Source: Flavobacteriales bacterium (GTDB lineage: Bacteria; Bacteroidota; Bacteroidia; Flavobacteriales; Weeksellaceae). From it: 25,539 nucleotides of DNA. The translations under genes were made by a program, and so were the position numbers. The notes under the pieces were generated by a model. That model did not search any database. It was not told the origin of the DNA and saw only the letters and a program-made list of their open reading frames with translations. This document shows, piece by piece, positions 8,017 through 15,386 of the stretch (position 1 is its first letter; each line of letters begins with the position of its first letter). Location of the stretch: contig CAAGLV010000154.1 in the NCBI GenBank assembly GCA_900770875.1, forward strand, positions 1 through 25,539. Direction: 5' to 3'.

Positions 8017-9033
8017 TTATAAAGTAACTTTTGCAATTTTACCGTTATTTCCTACCAAAATTACAGACTTTTTATCTGGAGAAACTATACAGTTATTGTA
8101 ACTATCTTTTGTAATCGATTTCCAATTAAATCCACCATCAGCTGTATACTCTACACCTGAATACCCACAAACAAGGACTTTCTCTTTAGAAATAATAGCA
8201 ACGCCTGACTTATAACCTTGAGGATATTTCCATAAATTATCAAACTGAAGTTGATTATTTACAATACTAAATTTATATAAATTATTAGCTGAATCGCTTG
8301 GTTTTTTATAATCTCCACCAACTAAATAACCAACATTAATTACTGGATCATACGCCATTCCATTTATTCCTGCAGTTGTAGAAGCTGATTTATCTAATCC
8401 ATATAATTGTCCTCCCTTTGGCGTATAACGATACAAATTTGACGCTGCTCCTCCTGAAACAATTAATACTTGGTTTGCGTCGGCATAAATATTACTTCCG
8501 CTCGAAGCAAAAAAAGCTTCCTTAGGATTTTTTAATCGCGTAGCCTGATTTAAAATCGTTTTAGCTACTTCCCATTTAGAAGGATCGGTTGTTGTAGAGG
8601 TTAACACAAAAGGTTTTCCTTGTTCTACTGGATCGCCAATTGCATAAATCTTTTTGTTTTTAGCATCAACATAAAGTGCATCCAAAAAAACACCTTTTTG
8701 TGTATTTTCGTAAGCTTTTACCCACGTTTTACCACCATCTTTAGTTAATAAAATATAAGCAGGCGAATCGATTCCCATCGCAATGTAATTATCTTTACTA
8801 ATTACCTCAACATCGCGAAAATCACGATTCTGAACAATTGTTGGATTAATCCATTTAAATGTTTTGCCGCCATCGGTAGTTTTACCAATTGTATTTTTTG
8901 ATCCCGATACAATAAATGTTGTTGGCGACTCGAACGCTAATCCTCTAAAACTTACATCGGCTTTTTCTTCGTTTAAAACTTTATATGTTTGGCCAAATGT
9001 TAATCCTGATAATAATATCAATAATAATCTCAT
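8017..9033 (-). CDS. Exported BNR/Ycf48-like beta-propeller protein
   Basis: A 338-residue protein with a short signal peptide (MRLLLILLSGLTFGQ, likely cut near residue 15) and sialidase-type Asp-box repeats: TTDGGKTFKW (about 52-61), TKDGGKTWVK (97-106) and TADGGFNW (297-304). These repeats mark a beta-propeller of the BNR/Ycf48-like superfamily. Bacteroidota homologues are usually annotated only as 'oxidoreductase' or 'WD40/YVTN repeat-like', and I see no catalytic motif of a true sialidase (no clear FRIP). An extracytoplasmic binding or assembly role is an inference from the fold. It has its own terminator. Confidence 0.75.
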   Translation of the reverse strand: MRLLLILLSGLTFGQTYKVLNEEKADVSFRGLAFESPTTFIVSGSKNTIGKTTDGGKTFKWINPTIVQNRDFRDVEVISKDNYIAMGIDSPAYILLTKDGGKTWVKAYENTQKGVFLDALYVDAKNKKIYAIGDPVEQGKPFVLTSTTTDPSKWEVAKTILNQATRLKNPKEAFFASSGSNIYADANQVLIVSGGAASNLYRYTPKGGQLYGLDKSASTTAGINGMAYDPVINVGYLVGGDYKKPSDSANNLYKFSIVNNQLQFDNLWKYPQGYKSGVAIISKEKVLVCGYSGVEYTADGGFNWKSITKDSYNNCIVSPDKKSVILVGNNGKIAKVTL

Positions 9034-9160
9034 ATCTATGCTAAATTTAGAGTTGAATTTAGCTTTTTTATGATTGATGAAAAAAATATTTTAAAATTAT
9101 TTTATAAAATGGTATGACAATTGGAATAAGCAAATAATCAATCATTTAAAAAATAAAATT

Positions 9161-9691
9161 ATGCGAAAATTATTACCATTATTACTTATAGCTTTGTTTT
9201 CTGTATTTATTGTAAGCTGCAATAGCGACGACAACAATAATAACAACAACAACAATACTGATACGGTAGCTGAAGTTTACGAAATTAAGAACGAAAACTT
9301 TACATTAAACAACAGAGGGAATTTAACTATTTATAAGCAATTTAATAATGCATTATATGCATCTGATATGGTCCTTATTTATAGACAAGAAGGCGAAACA
9401 AACGGGAATCCGATTTGGACTTTAGTTCCTAAATCTTATTATACAACTTTTGGTACGGTTGATTATACTTACGATTTTACAATTAACGATGTACAAATTT
9501 ATTTAGATACAAATATTACTGATACCGAAACATTAAATAGTTATATGAATAATCAAACTTTTAGAGTTGTTGTTATTCCTGCAACTTTAGGTAGATCTGC
9601 ATCTAATATTAGTACAAATTCTGAGTACGAAGATTATAATTACGTTGTAAGACGTTACAACATAAACCAACAAAATGTAAAACAATTATAA
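9161..9691 (+). CDS. Small Asn-rich lipoprotein, probably surface exposed
   Basis: A 176-residue lipoprotein precursor: basic N-terminus MRKLL, hydrophobic stretch, lipobox IVSC with the modified Cys at residue 20. The mature protein begins C-N-S-D-D followed by eight Asn (25-32), a flexible linker, then about 140 residues rich in Asn, Thr and Tyr without a family I recognise. The S-D-D after the Cys resembles the lipoprotein export signal described for Bacteroidota surface lipoproteins, so an outer-leaflet location is inferred. The Asn tract is coded by AAC/AAT repeats (9233-9256), which may slip. It is divergent from the beta-propeller gene with 127 bp between. Confidence 0.75.
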   Translation: MRKLLPLLLIALFSVFIVSCNSDDNNNNNNNNTDTVAEVYEIKNENFTLNNRGNLTIYKQFNNALYASDMVLIYRQEGETNGNPIWTLVPKSYYTTFGTVDYTYDFTINDVQIYLDTNITDTETLNSYMNNQTFRVVVIPATLGRSASNISTNSEYEDYNYVVRRYNINQQNVKQL

Positions 9692-9696
9692 GAATA

Positions 9697-9725
9697 AAAA
9701 AAGACCGGATTTACCGGTCTTTTTT
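9697..9725. terminator. Bidirectional terminator between convergent lipoprotein genes
   Basis: Stem AAAAAAGACCGG / CCGGTCTTTTTT around a 5-nt loop, five bases after the plus-strand stop at 9691 and 8 bases from the minus-strand stop at 9734. T runs are present in both directions, so it can serve both genes. Confidence 0.9.
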
Positions 9726-9733
9726 TTGGTCTT

Positions 9734-11362
9734 TTAATTTATTTTTTGAGCAACATAATCGCTTTCTTTACCTGCTCTATCAATTGCTTTTAATGCAATT
9801 GCATTTAATTTTTGTCCGTTTCTAGATTTTGCTACACCAAAAGCAGTTGTATTTGCATCTAATAACTTGTAATCCCAATTGTCGTTATATTGCATATATA
9901 AAATCCATTGGGTAATATTTTTTGCTTGATTGTCTTTCCAATTAACTTCAACCTCGTTGTTATTATTTTTCACTAACATTTTTGGTTTTTCTATCGATGT
10001 AATGTTAATCCAATCCATTTTAGGCACTAAAGCTTTTGCTTTGTACGGCCCATTTTTAAGCGAATTTAACATTTCTGGATTTTTAGTTAAACCAGCAATA
10101 CTCCAATGAATTGCACCAATATTATCTTGTAAGATATTACCAGCAACTTGCACCTGATTCATAATTTCGGAAGTACGATTATTGGCTTTTACCTCCACTG
10201 TATTTAATCCTGGCCATAAATGACGATTTTGCGTATTTTCTGATTTCCACCATTCTAATAATTTAGGAAAACTTTGACCTTTAGAATCAATTGGCCAATA
10301 TAACTGAGGCGAAAAATAATCGACCCAACCTTTATTTAACCATAATTTTGCATCGGCGTATAATTCGTCGTACTGAGAAGATCCTGTGATACCAGCTGGG
10401 TAACCTGGTTTCCAAATTCCGAAAGGACTTATTCCGAATTTAACGTAAGGTTTTTCGGCTTTTATTTCTTTATAAATACGTTCTATAATCGTGTTTACAT
10501 TTTCTCTTCGCCAATCTGCTCGCGATAATTTCCCTCCTTTACTTTGGTATTTAGCCCAAGTTACATTATCTGGAAAATCTGCGCCACCATTGTACGAAGC
10601 ATAAGGATAAAAATAATCATCAAAATGTACACCATCAATATCATAACGTTTCACCAAATCTTTAACAACATCAGATACGTGATTTTGTGTACGTTGATCT
10701 GCAGGATCGAACCAATACATACCGTTTTTTAATCGCACTATATTATCTGGCGATTTTTTAACCATCGATTCACTTGTTACGGCTCCTCCACTCGAATGAT
10801 GTGCACGATAAGGGTTTAACCAAACATGCAATTCGATACCACGTTTATGTGCTTCTTCAACCCAAAACTCTAACGGATCGTAATATGGCGAAGGACTTTT
10901 ACCAGTTTCTCCTGTTAAGAAATAAGACCATGGTTCGTAATTACTTTTATACATGGCATCGCCAGAAGGACGCGCCTGAAATATTACCGCATTAAAGTTA
11001 TTGTTTTCTAAGATATCTAATAAAGCAATTGCTTCTGCTTTTTGTTGTTCGGTTGTAAGATTTCGTTTTGATGGCCAATTGATATTAGCTACCGTTGCAA
11101 CCCAAGCTGCTCTAAACTCTCTGTTTATTGTTGGTAGATTTACCTTAAAAGCTTCTTCTTTTTTAGATACTTGTGTGGTTTTACTAACGATTGCAGTTTT
11201 AGAATCTGTTGAATTTATCTTGTTGTGTACCGTTGTAGTATGCGCCGGTTTTGATACTTTTTTATAGGCTACTTTTTTTGACGACTTGTTTGTAGAACAA
11301 GAAATCATTACCAAAGGAAGTAATACTAAAATAGCAAATAATGTTTTAAAATTTAATCTCAT
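9734..11362 (-). CDS. Lipoprotein glycoside hydrolase, GHL10/DigH-like (DUF187)
   Basis: A 542-residue lipoprotein with signal peptide and lipobox VMISC (Cys 22), then a Lys/Ser/Thr-rich linker of about 60 residues. The catalytic TIM-barrel region starts at EFRAAWVATVANINWPS (about 81-97) and shows GHL10 hallmarks FQARPSGDAMY, HVWLNPYRAH, IDGVHFDDYFYPY and FGISPFGIWKPG. The last 90 residues look like a fibronectin-III-type beta domain. E. coli DigH (YddW) of this family is an outer-membrane lipoprotein that cuts denuded peptidoglycan strands at the divisome, so a role in cell-wall cleavage is likely but inferred. The residues after the Cys are basic, which argues against a surface-export signal. 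The convergent gene shares its terminator. Confidence 0.88.
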   Translation of the reverse strand: MRLNFKTLFAILVLLPLVMISCSTNKSSKKVAYKKVSKPAHTTTVHNKINSTDSKTAIVSKTTQVSKKEEAFKVNLPTINREFRAAWVATVANINWPSKRNLTTEQQKAEAIALLDILENNNFNAVIFQARPSGDAMYKSNYEPWSYFLTGETGKSPSPYYDPLEFWVEEAHKRGIELHVWLNPYRAHHSSGGAVTSESMVKKSPDNIVRLKNGMYWFDPADQRTQNHVSDVVKDLVKRYDIDGVHFDDYFYPYASYNGGADFPDNVTWAKYQSKGGKLSRADWRRENVNTIIERIYKEIKAEKPYVKFGISPFGIWKPGYPAGITGSSQYDELYADAKLWLNKGWVDYFSPQLYWPIDSKGQSFPKLLEWWKSENTQNRHLWPGLNTVEVKANNRTSEIMNQVQVAGNILQDNIGAIHWSIAGLTKNPEMLNSLKNGPYKAKALVPKMDWINITSIEKPKMLVKNNNNEVEVNWKDNQAKNITQWILYMQYNDNWDYKLLDANTTAFGVAKSRNGQKLNAIALKAIDRAGKESDYVAQKIN

Positions 11363-11511
11363 AAGAAATCTAAATTCTATTAGTTTTAAAGTTAATATAA
11401 TTCAATTAAATAAACAGTAAATAATTAATTTTATTTAAAACTGATTAGAAAATGAGCTGTAAAGGTAATTAACTTTATTGTAGATATAAAAATCTTATGA
11501 ATTTAAATAAA

Positions 11512-11537
11512 AAAGTTAGGCGTGTACGCCTAACTTT
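11512..11537 (-). terminator. Terminator after the DUF3592-like membrane protein gene
   Basis: Perfect 11-bp stem AAAGTTAGGCG / CGCCTAACTTT around the loop TGTA, followed on the minus strand by a T-rich stretch, 26 bp past the stop of the gene at 11564. Confidence 0.9.
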
Positions 11538-11563
11538 CTACATTTTTACATTGCTAAATTATA

Positions 11564-11989
11564 CTATGCTAATAAAGCAATTGCTGGATTTTTTGGATCG
11601 ATATAAATAGAAACGATATCGTTTTCATGAAATAAAGTACTCATATCAATCATATCGTAATATTTTACCCTAGTTTGATATCTATTATTATTTTTTGGAT
11701 GGATATAACTAACTTCTAATATATATTGAGGTGAATGTTTAAATCCTACGAGTGATCGTCTAACTTTAACAACTTTTGCATTTATTTTTAATCCTTTTTT
11801 AGAAATTCTTTTAAAGTTTAAAAAGTTTAAAAGTATTCGGATTGCTGGTATGGCAATAATTAATGCTACAGCGATTAATATGATTAACATGTATCTGTCA
11901 TACTCTATCTTTGCATCGAAAAATAATACCGAAAAAATAATAATTGATAAACTATATAGTAAGCCTAAAATCCCTTCATTTAATTTCAT
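11564..11989 (-). CDS. Small membrane protein, DUF3592-like
   Basis: A 141-residue protein with two hydrophobic helices (about 7-25 and 33-54), a basic stretch (KRISKKGLK) and a C-terminal soluble beta domain. The tail pattern, a G-x-x-x-x-A-x-V segment, then Y-x-x-x-V-x-Y and finally VSIYIDPKNPAIA, resembles DUF3592, a family of unknown function in which the motif YDPxNP recurs. It is apparently monocistronic, with a GC-cored terminator behind it. No catalytic residues are evident. Confidence 0.6.
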   Translation of the reverse strand: MKLNEGILGLLYSLSIIIFSVLFFDAKIEYDRYMLIILIAVALIIAIPAIRILLNFLNFKRISKKGLKINAKVVKVRRSLVGFKHSPQYILEVSYIHPKNNNRYQTRVKYYDMIDMSTLFHENDIVSIYIDPKNPAIALLA

Positions 11990-12031
11990 ATATAGTTTTT
12001 AGTGACTAATACGCTAAAAACATACCAAACT

Positions 12032-12049
12032 AAGTATTTATAAATACTT
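12032..12049. repeat. Perfect 18-nt AT-rich palindrome
   Basis: AAGTATTTA directly followed by its reverse complement TAAATACTT, seven bases past the stop of the NAD(P)-binding protein gene. It could be a weak terminator for that operon (no GC core, no clean T run) or an operator for the next gene, whose ATG lies 43 bp further on. Confidence 0.4.
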
Positions 12050-12056
12050 TAACACA

Positions 12057-12707
12057 TTAATAACCAGCAGTAAACCTACGTTTTGTAAAGTTTTGTTTTT
12101 CAGCTTCGTCTGCTATTACAACCGCAACATCTTCCACCGATAAAATGCTTCGCCCTTCCTTATTAATTACCGGGTTATCTAAACCTAAACGATATTTACC
12201 TGTTCGTGTTCCTGAAGTTCCTTGATGCATTTCAATAGCAGGTGAAAAGAATTCCCAATCTACACTATTTTCGTTTTTAATAAAATCTAAAAAATCGCTT
12301 GCTGCTTGTGCTCCTGGTTTAATTTCTTCAGGAAACTGTGGTGTATCTATTACTTTTAACGTTTCGTCTAAATATAAACTTCCGGCTCCTCCAATTACAA
12401 TGAAACGTTTTACACCTGCTTTTTTTACAGCTTCTAAAATGTTTTTAGAACCTTGCATAAAATCATCGTAAATGTTTGGGTTTGTCCAACCCGGATTAAA
12501 AGCCGAAATTACAATATCGGCATCTTTTAAATCGGCTGCTAAAGCATCTACATTATTTACATCTAATGCAACACCAATTACATTTTTATTTCCTAAATCG
12601 GCTGTAATTGTACGCGCAAATGCTTTTATCGAATGGTTACGATCTACTAATTCTTTTAATATTGCCGAACCTACAAAACCTGTAGCTCCTATTAATGCTA
12701 TTCTCAT
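12057..12707 (-). CDS. Rrf2-linked NAD(P)-binding reductase (YwnB/COG2910-like)
   Basis: A 216-residue atypical short-chain dehydrogenase-like protein. The N-terminal Rossmann motif GATGFVG (residues 7-13) binds NAD(P); further landmarks are DADIVISAFNPGW, VKRFIVIGGAGSLY and DWEFFSPAIEM. This is the COG2910 pattern, named 'Rrf2-linked NADH-flavin reductase' because such genes usually sit beside an Rrf2 regulator, as here. It is the second gene of a two-gene unit, 10 bp after the regulator's stop. Substrate and electron acceptor are not known; a role in reducing quinones, flavins or reactive compounds is an inference from the family. No signal peptide, hence cytoplasmic. Confidence 0.85.
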   Translation of the reverse strand: MRIALIGATGFVGSAILKELVDRNHSIKAFARTITADLGNKNVIGVALDVNNVDALAADLKDADIVISAFNPGWTNPNIYDDFMQGSKNILEAVKKAGVKRFIVIGGAGSLYLDETLKVIDTPQFPEEIKPGAQAASDFLDFIKNENSVDWEFFSPAIEMHQGTSGTRTGKYRLGLDNPVINKEGRSILSVEDVAVVIADEAEKQNFTKRRFTAGY

Positions 12708-12717
12708 CTTATGCTAT

Positions 12718-13140
12718 TTAAAATTGATTTGAAAATTCTTTTAAAGAAATTTGATTTAATTGTGCAATTATTTGCGATTCTACCACAGTAAACATTCTAT
12801 TTAATTGCTCGTTCATTTTCTTCCCAATTTCGCAATCAGGATTAGTTTTGTTTAATTTACCTATCGTACAATCCAAATGAATTAATTGATAAATATCGCC
12901 TAATAAAATTTCGGAAGCATCTTTTAATAAATAAAAACCTCCTTCTTTACCTTTTCTTACACCTAAAATCCCTTGTTCTTTTAACACCTTAACTTCGCGT
13001 CTTACCACAACCGGATTAACATTAATACTACTTGCAATATAATCGGATGAAATTACCTTGTTGCAGCTTTCGTATTCTGCTCTATATTTATAGACTAAAA
13101 CTAATATATGTATAATTGTAGCAAAACGTAAATTACTCAT
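12718..13140 (-). CDS. Rrf2 family transcriptional regulator (YwnA-like)
   Basis: A 140-residue winged-helix regulator starting MSNLRFATIIHILVL, typical of Rrf2 proteins. The frame extends upstream to 13191, but a good promoter lies inside that extension, so the ATG at 13138-13140 is chosen. The helix-turn-helix covers about 29-55 (SINVNPVVVRREVKVLKEQG) and is followed by the wing RKGKEGGFYLL. Cysteines are at 26, 91 and 103. The three-Cys Fe-S pattern of IscR/NsrR is not complete, so iron-sulfur binding is doubtful; a thiol switch is more plausible. It probably represses itself and the reductase gene behind it through the inverted repeat in its promoter. Confidence 0.88.
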   Translation of the reverse strand: MSNLRFATIIHILVLVYKYRAEYESCNKVISSDYIASSINVNPVVVRREVKVLKEQGILGVRKGKEGGFYLLKDASEILLGDIYQLIHLDCTIGKLNKTNPDCEIGKKMNEQLNRMFTVVESQIIAQLNQISLKEFSNQF

Positions 13141-13161
13141 CTTATTCAACTTATAAGGTTG

Positions 13162-13192
13162 TAAAGATAGTACTATTTTTAAATGTAACAAA
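13162..13192 (-). promoter_or_regulatory. Promoter of the Rrf2-reductase operon
   Basis: On the minus strand, TTTG (13192-13189) and TATCTTTA (13169-13162) are separated by 19 nt, matching the Bacteroidota sigma-A pattern TTTG-N19-TAnnTTTG except for the last base. Transcription would begin a few bases on, leaving a short leader of about 15 nt to the ATG at 13140. This decides the start of the regulator. Confidence 0.7.
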
Positions 13193-13210
13193 AATTATTA
13201 CATTTAAAAT
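13176..13210. promoter_or_regulatory. 13-bp inverted repeat, candidate operator in the divergent region
   Basis: Half-sites 13176-13188 (TTTTTAAATGTAA) and 13198-13210 (TTACATTTAAAAT) match in 12 of 13 positions around a 9-nt spacer; the inner AAATGTAA/TTACATTT is perfect. The centre at 13193 lies on the -33 element of the Rrf2 promoter, and the site ends 18 bp before the -7 element of the Crp-type gene, about -50 relative to its expected transcript start. A dimer bound here would block the leftward promoter and could activate or block the rightward one. The bound protein could be either neighbour. Confidence 0.6.
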
Positions 13211-13228
13211 AATTTGTAAAATATAGCC

Positions 13229-13236
13229 TATATTTG
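13229..13236 (+). promoter_or_regulatory. -7 element of the Crp/Fnr-type regulator gene
   Basis: TATATTTG fits the Bacteroidota consensus TAnnTTTG exactly, 26 bp before the ATG at 13263. No good TTG lies 19 nt upstream; that place is taken by the right arm of the inverted repeat, which suggests dependence on an activator or control by the bound factor. Confidence 0.55.
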
Positions 13237-13262
13237 CATTGTATTTAGAAGCATATAAAAAA

Positions 13263-13847
13263 ATGCAAAACTATATTTCGCACTTAACACAGCGCATCAA
13301 TTTAACAGAAGAACAAATTAACACAATTTGCAACAGTTTAATTATTAAAGAAATAACAAAAGGCGAATATATTGTAAAACCAGGCGATTATTCAACCGAT
13401 TTTTATTTTATCGAAAAAGGAGTTTTAAGATCATTTACCATCGACGAAAACGGAAAAGAGCATGTGATACAATTTGGAACAGAAAAATGGTTAATTGGTG
13501 ATCGTAACAGCTCGATATGTAAAGAAAGTGCAAAATTCTACATTCAAGCCATCGAAGATTCGACAATTATAATTGTTAACGACGAACTAAACCAAATGAT
13601 ACAGCAAATGAATCCTAAATTTATCGATTCGCAACTGATCTTAATACAAAACCACGTTCGCCATTTACAAGATCGCATCAACTCGCTATTAGGTGCATCA
13701 GCAAAAGATAGATATTTAGAGTTTATAAAATTATATCCTACAATAACAGCACGCGTACCACAATGGATGATTGCCTCTTATTTAGGAATTACACCCGAAA
13801 GTTTAAGCAGAGTAAGAAAAGATATTGCAACTAATGGAAAAATATAG
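13263..13847 (+). CDS. Crp/Fnr family transcriptional regulator
   Basis: A 194-residue protein with an N-terminal cyclic-nucleotide-binding-type beta barrel (about 20-115, with YIVKPGDYSTDFYFIEKGVLRSF), a long dimerisation helix and a C-terminal helix-turn-helix (VPQWMIASYLGITPESLSRVRK). The frame could begin at a TTG at 13239, but the ATG at 13263 is preferred: it follows an exact -7 element at a normal distance and gives the usual start. The protein ends soon after the recognition helix, as in many short Bacteroidota Crp-like regulators. Ligand is unknown; the PGD..STDFYFI segment is the normal phosphate-cassette area, but the E-x-x-x-x-R signature of true cAMP binding is not seen. The stop overlaps the next gene by 14 bp. 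Confidence 0.88.
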   Translation: MQNYISHLTQRINLTEEQINTICNSLIIKEITKGEYIVKPGDYSTDFYFIEKGVLRSFTIDENGKEHVIQFGTEKWLIGDRNSSICKESAKFYIQAIEDSTIIIVNDELNQMIQQMNPKFIDSQLILIQNHVRHLQDRINSLLGASAKDRYLEFIKLYPTITARVPQWMIASYLGITPESLSRVRKDIATNGKI

Positions 13848-14445
13848 TTTTGATCGTTTTATAAAAGAACGCAACAAGAATAAAAAGAAAAAGATAATTA
13901 AAATGGCAATTTCGTTTATCGTTATTTCGGCCATTAGTTATCTATTTATCAGTTTTGGATTATTTAAAGACAACAACATTGCATATTATGGCTTTATTGC
14001 TGTATTAGCAACCATTGTAGCTTATTTAAACGGTTATTTAAAGAAAGAAGAAAATAATTTAGAAGGCTATTTCGACGGAAAAATTATCTTTACAAAAAAC
14101 GAAATTACCATTGTAGAAGAAACCTATCCGCTCGAAAAAATAGAACGAATTACAATACACAATAACGATTATGTTGGTAAAGCCGAAAAAGATTTTGGTG
14201 AATTTGAAAGCGATAAAAAATCGCACGGTGTAAACAATCAAATCATTTTAGATTTAGGCAATAAACACTTTGTGGAAGTTGATTTTAAACAACATACAAA
14301 AAACGAATTTGATAAATTAAAACACATTTTAATTGCTTATCATAAACAAGATAAACTAACTTTTGACGATTTAGTTTACATCTTAAAATTAGAATATGAT
14401 ATTGATAAAAACGAATTAAGAAAGCAGATTAATAAAAGAAGTTAA
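13834..14445 (+). CDS. Two-helix membrane protein with soluble C-terminal domain, unknown function
   Basis: A 203-residue protein starting at the ATG at 13834 (MEKYSFDRFIKERNK); a TTG at 13825 is possible but unlikely. Its first 14 bases overlap the end of the Crp-type gene, so the two are probably translationally coupled. A basic N-terminus is followed by two membrane helices (about 23-45 and 50-69), leaving roughly 130 cytoplasmic residues rich in Lys, Asp and Glu. That part (KIIFTKNEITIVEETYPLEKIERITI) has the strand pattern of bacterial PH-like domains, but no family is firmly recognised. Adjacency suggests it works with or is controlled by the Crp-type regulator. Confidence 0.7.
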   Translation: MEKYSFDRFIKERNKNKKKKIIKMAISFIVISAISYLFISFGLFKDNNIAYYGFIAVLATIVAYLNGYLKKEENNLEGYFDGKIIFTKNEITIVEETYPLEKIERITIHNNDYVGKAEKDFGEFESDKKSHGVNNQIILDLGNKHFVEVDFKQHTKNEFDKLKHILIAYHKQDKLTFDDLVYILKLEYDIDKNELRKQINKRS

Positions 14446-14512
14446 ATAAAAATTAATTTCGAAAAACTGCAAATCAAATTCATAACTTTATAAAAATATA
14501 GTAAATATAATT

Positions 14513-15265
14513 ATGGGACCAACTGCAGAATGGTTAAAAATTTGGGAAGAAAAACGCGAATTTACGTTAGCACCAAACGATTTAGACCTTTATTTTTCTG
14601 AAAAAGAAATTAACGAAATTAAAGTAGATCAAATCGATTTAGGAAACATTTCTTTACCTTCAGGAAAAATTATTGTAAACGATCCGTTAGGACAATATTT
14701 AGCATTAGATAACAATCCGTATTTTGTAGAAACACCAAAAGGCGAATTTCCGATGCAAGCCAGCATCATTACTTTTGAAGATGATGGCGAAGAAGAAAAT
14801 TTAATTGCTTGTGTAAAAATTGCTTTTACAGACGAAAAACCAGTTAGATACGAAGAAGCTTTAAAAGGAATTGAATCGATTGAGGACTTAAACGAAGGCG
14901 AATTCTTTGGATTTGCTTCGGAAAGTGGATTAGCTACAATTGTAGATGCCCAAGCAAAAGATGCTTTTGTTAAATTAATCGACGAAGTTGAAGCAAAAGA
15001 CCAAAACTTATACGATGATTATTTTGCACCTTTCTTTACAGAGAATGTAAAAAATAATCCAAAATATCAGTCAGAAGACGGCGATTGGATTAATTGGACA
15101 ATTCCAACTACAGAATACAAAGTTCCTATTTTCCAAGCAGGTTTTGGAGAAGGCGTTTATCCATCTTATTTTGGTTACAACAAAGCAGGTGAAGTTGTTG
15201 CTTTCTACATTCAATTTATCGATGCCGAATTAGAAGATGATTCGGAAGATGATGGATGGTTGTAA
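14513..15265 (+). CDS. DUF4241 family protein
   Basis: A 250-residue acidic cytoplasmic protein. DUF4241 features are LPSGKIIVNDPLGQY (about 48-62), ETPKGEFPMQASI, the central FFGFASESGLATIVDAQA and the C-terminal GFGEGVYPSYFGYNKAGEVVAFYIQFID. The family has no established function. The tail is strongly acidic (ELEDDSEDDGWL). No signal peptide or membrane segment. It follows the membrane protein by 67 bp and ends at a GC-cored terminator; co-transcription with 13263-14445 is possible, though a TAACTTTA element in the gap may be a separate promoter. Confidence 0.78.
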   Translation: MGPTAEWLKIWEEKREFTLAPNDLDLYFSEKEINEIKVDQIDLGNISLPSGKIIVNDPLGQYLALDNNPYFVETPKGEFPMQASIITFEDDGEEENLIACVKIAFTDEKPVRYEEALKGIESIEDLNEGEFFGFASESGLATIVDAQAKDAFVKLIDEVEAKDQNLYDDYFAPFFTENVKNNPKYQSEDGDWINWTIPTTEYKVPIFQAGFGEGVYPSYFGYNKAGEVVAFYIQFIDAELEDDSEDDGWL

Positions 15266-15282
15266 TTAAAACACCATAAAAT

Positions 15283-15313
15283 AAAAAAAGTCGCTAATAT
15301 TAGCGACTTTTTT
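15283..15313. terminator. Terminator after the DUF4241 gene
   Basis: The palindrome GTCGCTAAT/ATTAGCGAC is flanked by seven A on the left and a T run on the right, 18 bp after the stop at 15265. It can act in both directions between the convergent genes. Confidence 0.9.
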
Positions 15314-15331
15314 ATGCGTTGAAATCTAAAT

Positions 15332-15361
15332 AAAAAGGCAGAAGATAACTTCTGCCTTTTT
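15332..15361 (-). terminator. Terminator of the sugar transporter gene
   Basis: Perfect 13-bp stem AAAAAGGCAGAAG / CTTCTGCCTTTTT around the loop ATAA, 25 bp past the transporter stop at 15387 and ending in a T run on the minus strand. It makes a second barrier beside the neighbouring hairpin. Confidence 0.9.
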
Positions 15362-15386
15362 AATATATCGTTTGGTTTACATTAAA

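Noticed and set aside
9233..9256. AAC/AAT repeat as a CRISPR-like or minisatellite array
   Set aside because: It is a short in-frame codon run for Asn without spacers.
13141..13191. N-terminal extension of the Rrf2 regulator
   Set aside because: The best promoter (13162-13192) lies inside it, and Rrf2 proteins normally start at the MSNLRF position.
13239..13262. TTG start for the Crp-type regulator
   Set aside because: The ATG at 13263 fits better with the -7 element at 13229-13236; the TTG would lie only a few bases from it, at or before the transcript start.
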